Source of the DNA: Synechococcus sp. UW140
GTDB lineage: Bacteria > Cyanobacteriota > Cyanobacteriia > PCC-6307 > Cyanobiaceae
Assembly (NCBI GenBank): GCA_945875915.1
Contig: CAMCMT010000018.1
Span: forward strand, 1-48,908
Reading direction: 5' to 3'
Length of the DNA stretch: 48,908 nucleotides
The first letter of the stretch is position 1, and each line of letters opens with the position of its first letter. The position numbers and the translations under genes are program-made. Below, one piece after another: positions 5,648-14,112 of this stretch. The notes under the pieces were generated by a model. It was not told the DNA's origin. It made no database searches and saw only the letters and a program-made list of their open reading frames with translations.

Positions 5648-5865
5648 GAATCCCATCTAGAAGACTTTTGTAGCGCGGGGTGGCTGATCCCTACTTGCGG
5701 GGGCGGTGTCCTTTGAAGACCCGAACGCCCATGGCCATCTGGCGGGCCTCCCCGCTGCGGCCCCCGCTGCCTTGCGCTGCTCCCACGCTCAGTAATTTCG
5801 CCGATGCAGGCCTGGATCGTTGCTGCCTAAGTTGCGCCCTGCGTCGCCAGAACACAGTTACGGTG

Positions 5866-6321
5866 ATGGGGTTAGATCAGCAGGGGTGGATCACCATCGT
5901 CGCCGGCCTGTTGCTGGCGCTGATTACTCTCTTTACGTCCTACAGCCATGTCGACATCCCCGGTTTCGGCGCCATCGGCCTCAATCAGCAAGTCGGATTA
6001 CCTTGCATCCTTGCCTCGCTGGCGGCGTTGGTTGTCGATGCTCAACTGGCGACCCGTCGTCGAATACGAGATCAGAGAGATCGAGTTCAAGCACAGGAGG
6101 ATCGCGCACGAGCAGCGGATGAAGCAGCTGATGAACGAGAAAGAGCAGCTGCAGAAAGAGGACGAGCGGCTGCAGAAGCTCGACGCGCGGCTCGACGAGC
6201 TCGACGCCAAGATGGCTGCACTCTGGCCCAGCTCGACTTCCAACTCAATCCAGGACCGTCCACCCGCCAGCGACTCGCAGACATGATCGCCCTGATCCGC
6301 GAATACGGCGAACCGGCCTAA
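5866..6321 (+). CDS. Family-A conserved membrane protein, copy 2 (outer frame of a nested gene pair)
   Basis: The 151-residue product starts MGLDQQGWITIVAGLLLALI with a clear membrane segment (about 7-23), has a second hydrophobic Ala/Leu stretch (about 47-62), a long Arg/Ala/Glu-rich segment (about 66-122) and a tail ending in IREYGEPA. It is about half identical to copy 1, and homology extends upstream (GTAATTTC..GATGC at 5792 and 2244). ATG 5866 is preferred over the long upstream open extension because copy 1 aligns only from here. As in copy 1, the middle overlaps a +1-frame ORF. The copies differ in length by seven codons in the overlap, a change that keeps both frames open. Confidence 0.7.
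   Translation: MGLDQQGWITIVAGLLLALITLFTSYSHVDIPGFGAIGLNQQVGLPCILASLAALVVDAQLATRRRIRDQRDRVQAQEDRARAADEAADERERAAAERGRAAAEARRAARRARRQDGCTLAQLDFQLNPGPSTRQRLADMIALIREYGEPA
5948..6286 (+). CDS. Family-B coiled-coil ORF nested in copy 2 (+1 frame)
   Basis: The 112-residue frame lies within family-A copy 2, again +1 relative to it. It has the conserved MSTS start, YLASLPRWRRWLSMLNWRP (about 19-37), and a long charged coiled coil (about 38-90) ending KEDERLQKLDARLDEL. Over the first 36 codons it is identical to the nested frame of copy 1 at 21 positions, compared with 19 for the enclosing frame (hand count). Codons here (GAG, CTG, AAG, CAG, ATC, GAC) match ordinary genes of the window. The stop falls about 35 bases before the stop of A. 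No ribosome binding site is evident, so translation is unproven. Confidence 0.45.
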   Translation: MSTSPVSAPSASISKSDYLASLPRWRRWLSMLNWRPVVEYEIREIEFKHRRIAHEQRMKQLMNEKEQLQKEDERLQKLDARLDELDAKMAALWPSSTSNSIQDRPPASDSQT

Positions 6322-6389
6322 TCGCTGATGCTTGCCCCCCTCACTTTCGAGCTTGGAGAAGATCGCCGCCCACGGACCATTTAGGCAGT

Positions 6390-8237
6390 TCAGCGCCTGG
6401 ATCCATAGGTGAGCGCCACCTCCCAAGTGCCCGCATCCAGGGGCACGGAGATCCAGCCCTCTCGATCGCGAGCCTGGTTGGGCCCTGAAAACGGCAGGGG
6501 ATTTTCCCAGCTGCTCGCCCCAACCCGTCTCTTCTGCACCGTCCAAGCCGGATAGGCCCACTGCATCACCCGCAGCCTCCCTGGCGTAGGCGCTTCCACG
6601 CGAATCAGCCGCTGGGTTGGCCCGTGTTCAACCAACTCAGCTGAGCCTGGTTGCTTTCCTTGGTCTTGTCCTTCCCCTAGGAAAGCCGCCCAGGTTTGCT
6701 GGGGCCAGGCCGGCACCCAGAAGGTTTGCATGCGACGCACCCATGAGCTTTCGGGAATTCCCGCCGGCGAGTAGTCGGGCACCCCGGTGAGGGCGATGCG
6801 GCCATCGCCCAGGGCCACAAACCGCTTCGACAATTCGCCGGTAGGGGGCAAGGCGTTGACTCCGCCCGGGCAGGGCACCAGCGGATCGCAGGCCAGTAGC
6901 CGGTTGAGCGAGCGTCGCTCCAGCTCCGATGGGTGGTGGCCCAGGATGTTCTCCCGGAAACGGCTGAGCGAATCCACCCACAGCACAGCTACCAGGGTGA
7001 TCGCTCCGAGCCAAGCCCCACGCCGCAGCAGCGAGCGTGGTTGATTGGGGCTTACGGGGAGGGCGCCAGGGGAGCTGAGCCAGAGCAGCGCCCCGAACCA
7101 GGTGGGCCCCAGCCAGCGCCAGGGGAACTGGATCCGCTGCAAGGGCACCAACAGTTGATAAATCGGCTCGCTGATTGGCAGCATCATCACGATCCCGCAG
7201 CAGGCCAGCAGCAAGCCCCAGCTAGCCAGGGGAGCGCCCTCTGGGTTGCCATGGGATCCGGAGCTGCTGTCCTCCGCGCTGCCGAGATTGCCTGCTCCAG
7301 CCCAACCCAGGCCCCGCCAGCCCCAACCGAGCCAGCGCACCAGCAGCAGCACCACGATGGTGGCGGCCTGGATCCAGAGCAGGTCCGCAATCATGATTTG
7401 CCCTGGATGGTGGGCAAATAGAAACTCGTTTCTGTAGAGGTAATTGGGGATCGGCGGCCGCACCCCCCCAACGGCTGCAAGCGCCGGCCACCAGAACGGT
7501 GCCGTGATCGTGATGGCAATCGCTGGCACCAGGCACCAACGGCGCAGGGCCTTCCAATCCGGCCGTGGTCTGATCAGCATCCCTAGCCCTAGCCCCCAGG
7601 CCAGCAGGCTCAACTGGGCGCTATTCCAATTGCTCAGCACAATTCCGGCCAAGGCCAGGCTGGCGATTGCCAGGCCCCAAAGCCGCCTGCGTTCCAGCCC
7701 CAACCAACCCAGGGCCAGCCACCAGAGCAGCAGCTGCCCCATCGCCTCGGGCCACGCCCCCCGGATGGTGACGTTCACGAACAGATAGGGGTTCAGCGCC
7801 GCCAGGGTCACCAGCAGCCATCGCCAACGCCCTGGCTGCAGCCACAGCCGGGCCAGGCAGGCAGCGCCCAGGTTGTTCAGCACCAGTAGCAGCAGCAGGG
7901 CCAGCTCCAGGGCCCGAGCCGCTGGAATCCCTAAGGCAATTGGGATCCCCGCCATCAGCCGAAATAGGGGTGGATAGAGCTGCAGGGCGGCGCTGCCGGC
8001 CCCGGCCCAGTTCAAGTCACTCCAGAGCGGCCATAGCCAACCGCCCCGAATCTGCTGGGCCCAGGCGGCCGCCCAGCCCAGGTGAATCAAGCCATCGGGG
8101 GTGTCGATCGGCACCCCCAGCAGGCCGATCGGCAGCCAGAGCAGCAGGGCCAGGCCCAGGGCAAAGCCAATCAGCCCTGCTCCAGATCGTCCAAGGGATC
8201 CCCAGCCTGATCGCCCCAATGCCAGCTGCAAGGTCAC
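6390..8237 (-). CDS. Multi-spanning membrane protein of the PTPS-related / GT-C-like family
   Basis: This 615-residue integral membrane protein has about ten hydrophobic helices in its first 400 residues and a soluble C-terminal part. Near the N-terminus it reads DTPDGLIHLGWAAAWAQQI and later LWSDLNWAGAGSAALQLYPP and LFRLM. That is the pattern of '6-pyruvoyl-tetrahydropterin synthase-related' membrane proteins, which resemble GT-C glycosyltransferases (an acidic residue in the first outer loop, then G.G....YPPL). A sugar-transfer role using lipid-linked donors is inferred. It stands divergently to the glycosyltransferase at 8264 with 26 bases between the start codons, so the two probably share a compact control region. 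Confidence 0.7.
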   Translation of the reverse strand: MTLQLALGRSGWGSLGRSGAGLIGFALGLALLLWLPIGLLGVPIDTPDGLIHLGWAAAWAQQIRGGWLWPLWSDLNWAGAGSAALQLYPPLFRLMAGIPIALGIPAARALELALLLLLVLNNLGAACLARLWLQPGRWRWLLVTLAALNPYLFVNVTIRGAWPEAMGQLLLWWLALGWLGLERRRLWGLAIASLALAGIVLSNWNSAQLSLLAWGLGLGMLIRPRPDWKALRRWCLVPAIAITITAPFWWPALAAVGGVRPPIPNYLYRNEFLFAHHPGQIMIADLLWIQAATIVVLLLVRWLGWGWRGLGWAGAGNLGSAEDSSSGSHGNPEGAPLASWGLLLACCGIVMMLPISEPIYQLLVPLQRIQFPWRWLGPTWFGALLWLSSPGALPVSPNQPRSLLRRGAWLGAITLVAVLWVDSLSRFRENILGHHPSELERRSLNRLLACDPLVPCPGGVNALPPTGELSKRFVALGDGRIALTGVPDYSPAGIPESSWVRRMQTFWVPAWPQQTWAAFLGEGQDQGKQPGSAELVEHGPTQRLIRVEAPTPGRLRVMQWAYPAWTVQKRRVGASSWENPLPFSGPNQARDREGWISVPLDAGTWEVALTYGSRR

Positions 8238-8263
8238 TGAACCGCTCCTGCCATTCTGATGGC

Positions 8264-10714
8264 ATGCGGATGGCCCTTTTCCTCGACAATCGCTGCTTCC
8301 TTGCCTTGGGAGCCCTGCCCCGGCCCAGCCTGGGCAATCCCGGCATCGGTGGCACCGAGTATGAGTTCCTGGCCCTGGCCGAACTGCTGCTGGCCGCCGG
8401 TCTTGATCTCCGGCTGCTGCTCACCGTTTCCCAGTCGATTGCCGGGGTGCCTGCCGAGGCCATCACCGTGGTGCCGTCCTTGGGGGATGGGCTCCAGGCG
8501 GCGGTGCAAGCCGGGGCAAACCTGCTGATCTTCCGTCCAGGCTTTGCATCCGAGGCCGATTGGCCCGCCCTCGAGAGCTCCCCCATTCCCCTGGTGGCCT
8601 GGCTGAGCAACCTCGGTTGCCATGAGCAGGGCCGCTATGAAGCCCTCAAGGCCCTGCGCCATTGGGTCCTGCTCAGTGGGCCCCAGCTCGATTACTTCCG
8701 CCATAGCCGGCTGGCCCACCAGGCGGTGGTGATTCCCTATGTGGTGGCCGTGCCCCCGGGGCGGGGGGGCCCCCGCTCTCAGCAGCAGGCCGCCCAGGCT
8801 TCTGATCTGGCCTACGTGGGTGCAATCACGCCGTTTAAGGGCTTTGATCGGCTTGCCAGCCAGTGGGAGTGGATTGCGGACCGCTGTCCCCAGGCTCGCC
8901 TGCGTGTCTTTGGCGGCGCCAACCTTTATGGAGGCGGTGATGCCGCTGCCCAAGCAAGCGCCGGCCATTCGCCCCAGCCCCTCACCCCCTACGAACAGCA
9001 TTGCCGCCAGATCCTGAGGCGCGGCCGCCATAGCGATCGGGTGCTGTTTGAAGGCAGCCAGGGCTTGGAGCGCTACGACGCCCTAGCCCAGGTGGCCGTG
9101 GGGGTGGTCAACCCCAGCGGCGTCGATGAAACCTTTTGCCTCAGCGCGGCCGAATTCAATGCCTGCGGCATTCCGGTGGTCACGGCCCGCCGCCATGCCC
9201 TGATCAGCACCGTGCCTGAAGGGATTGCAGGCCTATTGGCAGACAATGACCAGGAGTTGGCCCGCTATTGCGTCGAGCTGCTCACCGATCCCCAGCGGGC
9301 TTGGCAGCTGGGCGCCCAGGGGGAGGCCCATGTCCAGCGCCGCTATGGACCCGAGGCGGTGCTGGCGTCTTGGCAGCAGTTGTTTGAAGAGGTGGTGCAA
9401 GACCGGCCTGCCGTAGCGCTGGCGCCCCAGAGCCCCTGGTGGCATGAAAACCGCTGGTTGCGCCAGCTTTGGGGTGCCGGTCTCGCCTTGCCCGGTTGGC
9501 CGTCCTGGCCCGTGTTCAAGCAGGCGGTGAAAGCCCTGCTCCAGGGAGGTTCGGGGGCAATCCAGCCCCGGGCCGTCGGCCTGCTCACGGGCTTAATCGC
9601 CCTGCTGGTCTGGGCCTTGCTGGTGTTCGGCAAGTACGGCGGCAACCCCACCGGCCTGGCCCGCATCGGCGACCAGCTGCCCCTTTCCCCCATGCTCCAG
9701 GGCGCCGATCTGGTGATCCTGGCCGGCAAGCGCGGCAACGATGGCCAGCAATTCCTCAGCCTGGCCCTCGATCCCCTCCAGCAGCTGCCTGGCACCAGCG
9801 CCGCCCTCGACAACCCGATCTACCGGGGCAAACGCCTGCTCTATCCCCTGCTGGCCTGGCTGGTGGGCTTGGGCCAGCCGGCCCTGATCCCCTGGAGCCT
9901 GGGCCTGATCAATGTCGCCCTAATCGGCTGTTGTGGCGCCCTGGTGGCCAGCTGGGCCCAGCTCGAGCAGCGCTCCCCCCAGTGGGGCCTGGCCGTGTTG
10001 GCCCTGCCGAGCTACTGGATCACCCTCAGCCTCGACACCGCCGACCTGCTGGCCACCACCCTGTTGCTGATCTCGGCGGTGGCCTATCGCAGCAAGCGCC
10101 CTGGCCTCTTGGTATCCAGCCTGTCGGTGGCCCTGCTCAGCCGAGAAACGGGCTTGCTGGCCTGGGCCTCTTCTGGCCTTACCAGCCTGAGGGAGCGGCG
10201 TTGGACCTGGCTCCTCCCCCTGGCCCTGGTGCCCCTGCCCCTGCTGGCCTGGACCGCCAGCCTCAAGGCCCGCTTCCCGGCCACGGCCGATGGCCTGCTG
10301 GTGGGCCTCCACTTCACCTGGCCCGGCCTGGGCATCGCCACCAAGGCCCTCCAGTTGCTGGGCCTTCTCCCCCTGGTTGGCGGGCCCATGGGTGGCGCTG
10401 AACGCCTGTTCGACAGCCTCTGTTTCGGTCTCTGGTTGCTGAGCTTGGGCCTATTGCTGGTCGTTGCCCTCCGGCCTGGCCTCAACCGTTGGCTGCGCTT
10501 CACGGCAGCGCTGTATCTGCTGCCGGCCCTGTGCACTAGCACCCAAATTTTGGCCCGGTTCCCGGATTACACGCGGGTGTGGATTGATCTAGCCAGTTTG
10601 GCGTTGCTTGCTTGCTTAACCATCCGTCGACATAATCTAGTCACTGGATTTGTGGGGCTCTCGGCCAGTCTTTCATTGGTCTATTTGGCCACCTATTCTT
10701 TATTTATTGCCTGA
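8264..10714 (+). CDS. Glycosyltransferase (GT4-like) fused to a polytopic membrane domain
   Basis: The 816-residue protein joins two parts. Residues 1 to about 400 look like a GT-B glycosyltransferase of the GT4 type: a GIGGTEYEFLALAELLLAAG donor-side start, FKGFDRLASQWEWI, and VNPSGVDETFCLSAAEFNAC, the C-terminal E-x7-E-like nucleotide-sugar motif. From about 435 to the end there are about ten membrane helices, with NDGQQFLSLALDP and YRGKRLLYPLLAWLVGLGQ, a pattern like the AZOBR_p60025 family of surface-glycopolymer membrane proteins. ATG 8264 is chosen because the Rossmann-like start follows it; the open frame extends upstream to 7940 over the neighbouring gene. Probable role: assembling a surface polysaccharide at the membrane. 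Confidence 0.75.
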   Translation: MRMALFLDNRCFLALGALPRPSLGNPGIGGTEYEFLALAELLLAAGLDLRLLLTVSQSIAGVPAEAITVVPSLGDGLQAAVQAGANLLIFRPGFASEADWPALESSPIPLVAWLSNLGCHEQGRYEALKALRHWVLLSGPQLDYFRHSRLAHQAVVIPYVVAVPPGRGGPRSQQQAAQASDLAYVGAITPFKGFDRLASQWEWIADRCPQARLRVFGGANLYGGGDAAAQASAGHSPQPLTPYEQHCRQILRRGRHSDRVLFEGSQGLERYDALAQVAVGVVNPSGVDETFCLSAAEFNACGIPVVTARRHALISTVPEGIAGLLADNDQELARYCVELLTDPQRAWQLGAQGEAHVQRRYGPEAVLASWQQLFEEVVQDRPAVALAPQSPWWHENRWLRQLWGAGLALPGWPSWPVFKQAVKALLQGGSGAIQPRAVGLLTGLIALLVWALLVFGKYGGNPTGLARIGDQLPLSPMLQGADLVILAGKRGNDGQQFLSLALDPLQQLPGTSAALDNPIYRGKRLLYPLLAWLVGLGQPALIPWSLGLINVALIGCCGALVASWAQLEQRSPQWGLAVLALPSYWITLSLDTADLLATTLLLISAVAYRSKRPGLLVSSLSVALLSRETGLLAWASSGLTSLRERRWTWLLPLALVPLPLLAWTASLKARFPATADGLLVGLHFTWPGLGIATKALQLLGLLPLVGGPMGGAERLFDSLCFGLWLLSLGLLLVVALRPGLNRWLRFTAALYLLPALCTSTQILARFPDYTRVWIDLASLALLACLTIRRHNLVTGFVGLSASLSLVYLATYSLFIA

Positions 10715-10805
10715 AAGAGTCGTTGTTTAGATTTAAAGCCTTTTCTGGGTTGGCTGTGCTATGGTGCATGTCAATGGTATGGTTTTAAGCGATTAAGTAG
10801 ATCCC

Positions 10806-11729
10806 ATGATTTTGCCGCAAGAGCTGAAACGCAATTTAGCGCACAAGCGAGATGATCTTGTCGCTGGAATTGATAAAAAGCGCTTTTCGCATGTTTTTGC
10901 AAATATTTTAGCTGCCCCTGTTGCCAGTCAGCTGCTGAATGAGCTGATCGCGCTTGGTAAGCCCTTGGCTGTTGGGAGAATGGGCAGAACGGAGGCGAGA
11001 ATAGTCGGGGAATGGAGATATCGCAATTCCAGGTATTCTCGAAAGAGTTTAAGGCAGTCCCATGAATATTCTGGCATCTTTCCGGTTGACGCGGCAACGT
11101 TGTCTGGCTTTTCCCAAATCTATTGGAACGGAATCTCAGGTCTTGATGTATTGGCTTTTTGGCCAACTGAATTTCAGGCAAAAATAGTTAATGATCTCAA
11201 GGTGTGCCCTGCGTTGATCGATAGGCTGGATCTTGAGCCGTTCCTTTCTGATAATCCTTGGTCTTCGCAGCTTAAAGGCAAGCGGGTCTTAGTTGTTCAC
11301 CCCTTTAAGGAATCTATCCTTAGCCAGTATCACTCCTCTCGGCAGAAGTTATTTGTGGATCCGAATGTACTTCCTGTTTTTGATTTGGAGGTGATCCGAG
11401 CACCCCAGTGTCTTGCTGGCCAAACAGAAGGTTTTGAGTCTTGGTGTGATGCTTTTTCTTGGTTAAAGGATCAAGTCGGCAGTAAAAATTTTGACATAGC
11501 TATTATTGGTTGTGGAGCATTCGGCTTGCCACTCGCGACTTTTTGCAAAGAGATAGGCCGTATAGGTGTTCATATGGCAGGGGCCACACAGCTGTTGTTT
11601 GGAATCAATGGAAAACGTTGGCTTGATGCTTCCGAATACCAATCACTATTTAATCAGCATTGGGTGCGGCCAAGCGGTGCCGAGCTATTTCCTGGTGTGA
11701 GCCTTGTAGACGATGCCTGCTATTGGTAG
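10806..11729 (+). CDS. Probable GT-D-like glycosyltransferase or related hypothetical protein
   Basis: The 307-residue protein is soluble. It has KPLAVGRMGRTEARIVGEWR (about 52-71), resembling the R-x-G-x-x-E segment of GT-D-fold proteins, and later KGKRVLVVHPFKESILSQY and FDIAIIGCGAFGLPLATFCK, typical strands of a nucleotide-sugar-binding fold. The family assignment is tentative. Its base composition is clearly more AT-rich than its neighbours (many ATT, TTT, AAA, GAT codons), as are its flanks, which suggests recent transfer. It lies between the GT4 fusion gene and a convergent DUF5672 gene, so a surface-glycan role is likely. Confidence 0.55.
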   Translation: MILPQELKRNLAHKRDDLVAGIDKKRFSHVFANILAAPVASQLLNELIALGKPLAVGRMGRTEARIVGEWRYRNSRYSRKSLRQSHEYSGIFPVDAATLSGFSQIYWNGISGLDVLAFWPTEFQAKIVNDLKVCPALIDRLDLEPFLSDNPWSSQLKGKRVLVVHPFKESILSQYHSSRQKLFVDPNVLPVFDLEVIRAPQCLAGQTEGFESWCDAFSWLKDQVGSKNFDIAIIGCGAFGLPLATFCKEIGRIGVHMAGATQLLFGINGKRWLDASEYQSLFNQHWVRPSGAELFPGVSLVDDACYW

Positions 11730-11757
11730 CGGTTCAAAATTTTATAGCGCATTGAGT

Positions 11758-12612
11758 TTAAGCTTCCAATACGTCTAACCAGAAGGCTCGATCATAGCGG
11801 GCCCAGGCATGGCAGCCAAAAGGTAATTGGCCTGTCTGTTGGTAGTGCTCACGCGGATTGAGTTCCCAGGCAAAATTTATCGCGATTTCAGGGGGGGCAA
11901 CGCTGAAGGCGGGGTTGAGTCTGGGGGCAATGAAACTCCAGAACAGATCTTCGTACATTTGGGGTGTTTGGGACGTGCCGTTCGAGCGTTCTAATAGCTG
12001 GCGAAGCGCCCGTAACTCCGCCCGTAGCCATTCCCCCGGCAGGCTTTGGTGTTCATAGCGGCGAATCGCGCGATAGAGCCACCTTGGCCGAGCTAAGACC
12101 TCTAGGCTGGTTTGGACGTGCCGCAAGGACAGGCCCCCGTTGCCACCGCCAAGCCATTGCAGGGGGTGCTTGGGATTGTCGATCCCCAGATACCAAGGTG
12201 AGCCCACATAGGCATAGCCAAGGGCAGCCCAGTCGCTTAAATGATCAGTAAAAATAAGCGTGTCCAACTGGGCGATCAGAATGTGCGAGTAGGACACGAA
12301 GTGGCGATAGAAGAAGCGCGATAGCAGCATCTTATTGTAGCTTGCGATCGAGGCAAAGTTGTTGGCTTCAAGCTCAATAGACGTAATTGAGATCGTAGGG
12401 TTCTTCCTGATAATTCCTTCAATCAGCGACCTGTTCGATGGCGGGTGAATCAGGATCCAGGGGCTTTGATCTAGTGTTTTGAAGTTGTGGGCTAGGGCCA
12501 GCGCTTCATCTAGATCCAGGCTTGGCTTGTAGATCGGCGTCACCACGGCGGCCTGGTGCCTATGTCTAATTTCAAGTTGAGAGGGAATCTTTGCTGTCGC
12601 CATTGATAGCAT
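11758..12612 (-). CDS. DUF5672 family protein, probable glycosyltransferase
   Basis: The 284-residue protein matches the DUF5672 pattern: HQAAVVTPIYKPSLDLDEAL near the N-terminus, LIAQLDTLIF (about 113-122) followed by W..LGYAYVGSPWY, and GGGNGGLSLRHV (about 154-165). The LDT-like acidic motif and the GNGGLSLR motif resemble GT-A glycosyltransferase features, so sugar transfer is inferred. ATG 12612 or ATG 12603 could be the start. It converges with 10806-11729, leaving 28 bases between stops. Context is a polysaccharide cluster. Confidence 0.65.
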   Translation of the reverse strand: MLSMATAKIPSQLEIRHRHQAAVVTPIYKPSLDLDEALALAHNFKTLDQSPWILIHPPSNRSLIEGIIRKNPTISITSIELEANNFASIASYNKMLLSRFFYRHFVSYSHILIAQLDTLIFTDHLSDWAALGYAYVGSPWYLGIDNPKHPLQWLGGGNGGLSLRHVQTSLEVLARPRWLYRAIRRYEHQSLPGEWLRAELRALRQLLERSNGTSQTPQMYEDLFWSFIAPRLNPAFSVAPPEIAINFAWELNPREHYQQTGQLPFGCHAWARYDRAFWLDVLEA

Positions 12613-13011
12613 GCCCTTTGCCTAAGTTTAGGTTGCTGTCGTTGCCCGTGTCAAGCTTGGTTTTGAGGATTTGGACTTCAAAAATCCAAGTTCTTTTGGC
12701 CTGAATCGCTAACTTGTTGCCCTAGCCAGGGAGTTCGAGCATTTGCTGGGCGGTCTCAAGAGGATCTTCTGTCAGGGCTTTTAAAGCTTGCTGAATTCTC
12801 CAAGACCATGCGCTCTGCCTAGGGGGGAGATCGCTCTGAGGCGTCGCAGATCTGCGGCAAAGTGAGCCTTGTGGTGACCGGGCTGATTTCGTAGTTGGTA
12901 GCGTTGAACCAATAGCAAAATCCGAAGCGAATGCCTGGACTTGATAGTGATTGTGGGAGACTATTTTCGATCCCTTCGCTCCCTGGCTAGCCCAGCTCCA
13001 CGGCCATCCCT
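12613..13011. other. Intergenic stretch without a confident gene
   Basis: About 400 bases separate the DUF5672 gene from the epimerase. On the minus strand a short open frame ends at 12819 (it reads IRFGFCYWFNATNYEISPV, then TTRLTLPQICDASERSPP), and another frame continues to about 12723 with WRIQQALKALTEDPLETAQQ; neither matches a family I know. It may be a decayed gene or a repeat. The left part (12640-12720) is more AT-rich. The epimerase promoter should lie near the right edge. Confidence 0.4.
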
Positions 13012-14052
13012 GTGCCTAACCCTGCAGGCGCCTGCACCCTCCTCACCGGCGCCGCCGGCTTTATCGGCGCCGCCGTTGCTGAAGCGCTGCTCAACCGCGG
13101 CGAGCGGGTGGTGGGGCTCGACAACCTCAACGCTTACTACGACCCCGCCCTCAAGCAAGCCCGCCTAGCCCGCCTGCAGGCGCTGCCGGGGGCTCAGGCG
13201 GGGGGCTTTGCGTTCCATCAGCTGGATCTAGAGAACACAGAAGCGATCGCCGCTTTGTTTGCCCAGGTGCGCCCCGACCGGGTGGTGCATCTCGCCGCCC
13301 AGGCGGGGGTGCGCTACTCGATCGAGAACCCGGCGGCCTATTTACAGAGCAATTTGGTTGGTTTCGGCGCCATCCTCGAGGGCTGCCGCCACCAGGGAGT
13401 TGGCCACCTGGTCTATGCCTCCAGCAGTTCGGTCTATGGCGGCAACCGCCAGCTGCCCTTCGCCGAGCACCATGCGGTGAACCATCCGGTGAGCCTCTAT
13501 GCGGCCACCAAGAAGGCCAATGAGCTGATGGCCCACACCTACAGCCATCTCTACGGTCTCCCGGCCACGGGGCTCCGCTTTTTCACCGTCTATGGCCCCT
13601 GGGGCCGGCCGGATATGGCGCCGATGTTGTTCGCAGACGCCATCCTGGCGGGGCGGCCGATTCGGGTCTTCAACCAGGGCCAGATGCAGCGGGATTTCAC
13701 CTACATCGCTGATGTGGTGGAGGGGGTTTTGCGCTGCCTCGATCGGCCCGCCACGGCCAATCCCGATTTCGATTCCATGGAGCCCGACCCCGCCACGGCG
13801 GCGGCGCCCCACCGGCTCTTCAACCTGGGCAATGCCCAGCCCGTGGCCCTGTTGCGCTTCATCGAGCTGCTCGAGCACTCCCTCGGGCGCCAGGCCATCA
13901 AGGAGTTTCTGCCGATGCAGCCCGGTGATGTGGTGGCCACCGCCGCCGACACCAGCCGCCTACGGGACTGGGTCGGCTTTGCCCCCTCCACCCCCCTGGA
14001 GGTGGGCGTGGAGCGATTTGCCCGCTGGTATTTGGACTACAGCCGGGCCTGA
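13012..14052 (+). CDS. NAD-dependent UDP-glucuronate 4-epimerase-like enzyme
   Basis: The 346-residue protein is an extended short-chain dehydrogenase: NAD-binding LLTGAAGFIGAAVAEALL (about 10-27), DNLNAYYDP, the serine cluster YASSSSVYGG (135-144), catalytic Tyr163 and Lys167 in SLYAATKKAN, and FFTVYGPWGRPDMA. DNLN.YYDP and FTVYGPWGRPDMA are typical of UDP-glucuronate 4-epimerases, which make UDP-galacturonate for polysaccharides. The start is GTG at 13012, directly before the nucleotide-binding strand. It closes the polysaccharide block begun at 6390. Confidence 0.85.
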   Translation: MPNPAGACTLLTGAAGFIGAAVAEALLNRGERVVGLDNLNAYYDPALKQARLARLQALPGAQAGGFAFHQLDLENTEAIAALFAQVRPDRVVHLAAQAGVRYSIENPAAYLQSNLVGFGAILEGCRHQGVGHLVYASSSSVYGGNRQLPFAEHHAVNHPVSLYAATKKANELMAHTYSHLYGLPATGLRFFTVYGPWGRPDMAPMLFADAILAGRPIRVFNQGQMQRDFTYIADVVEGVLRCLDRPATANPDFDSMEPDPATAAAPHRLFNLGNAQPVALLRFIELLEHSLGRQAIKEFLPMQPGDVVATAADTSRLRDWVGFAPSTPLEVGVERFARWYLDYSRA

Positions 14053-14112
14053 GGGGCCGCGCCCTCTCCTGTGGGGGCCCTACTGGATGCTTGAGCTTTG
14101 CGGTTTGAAGCC

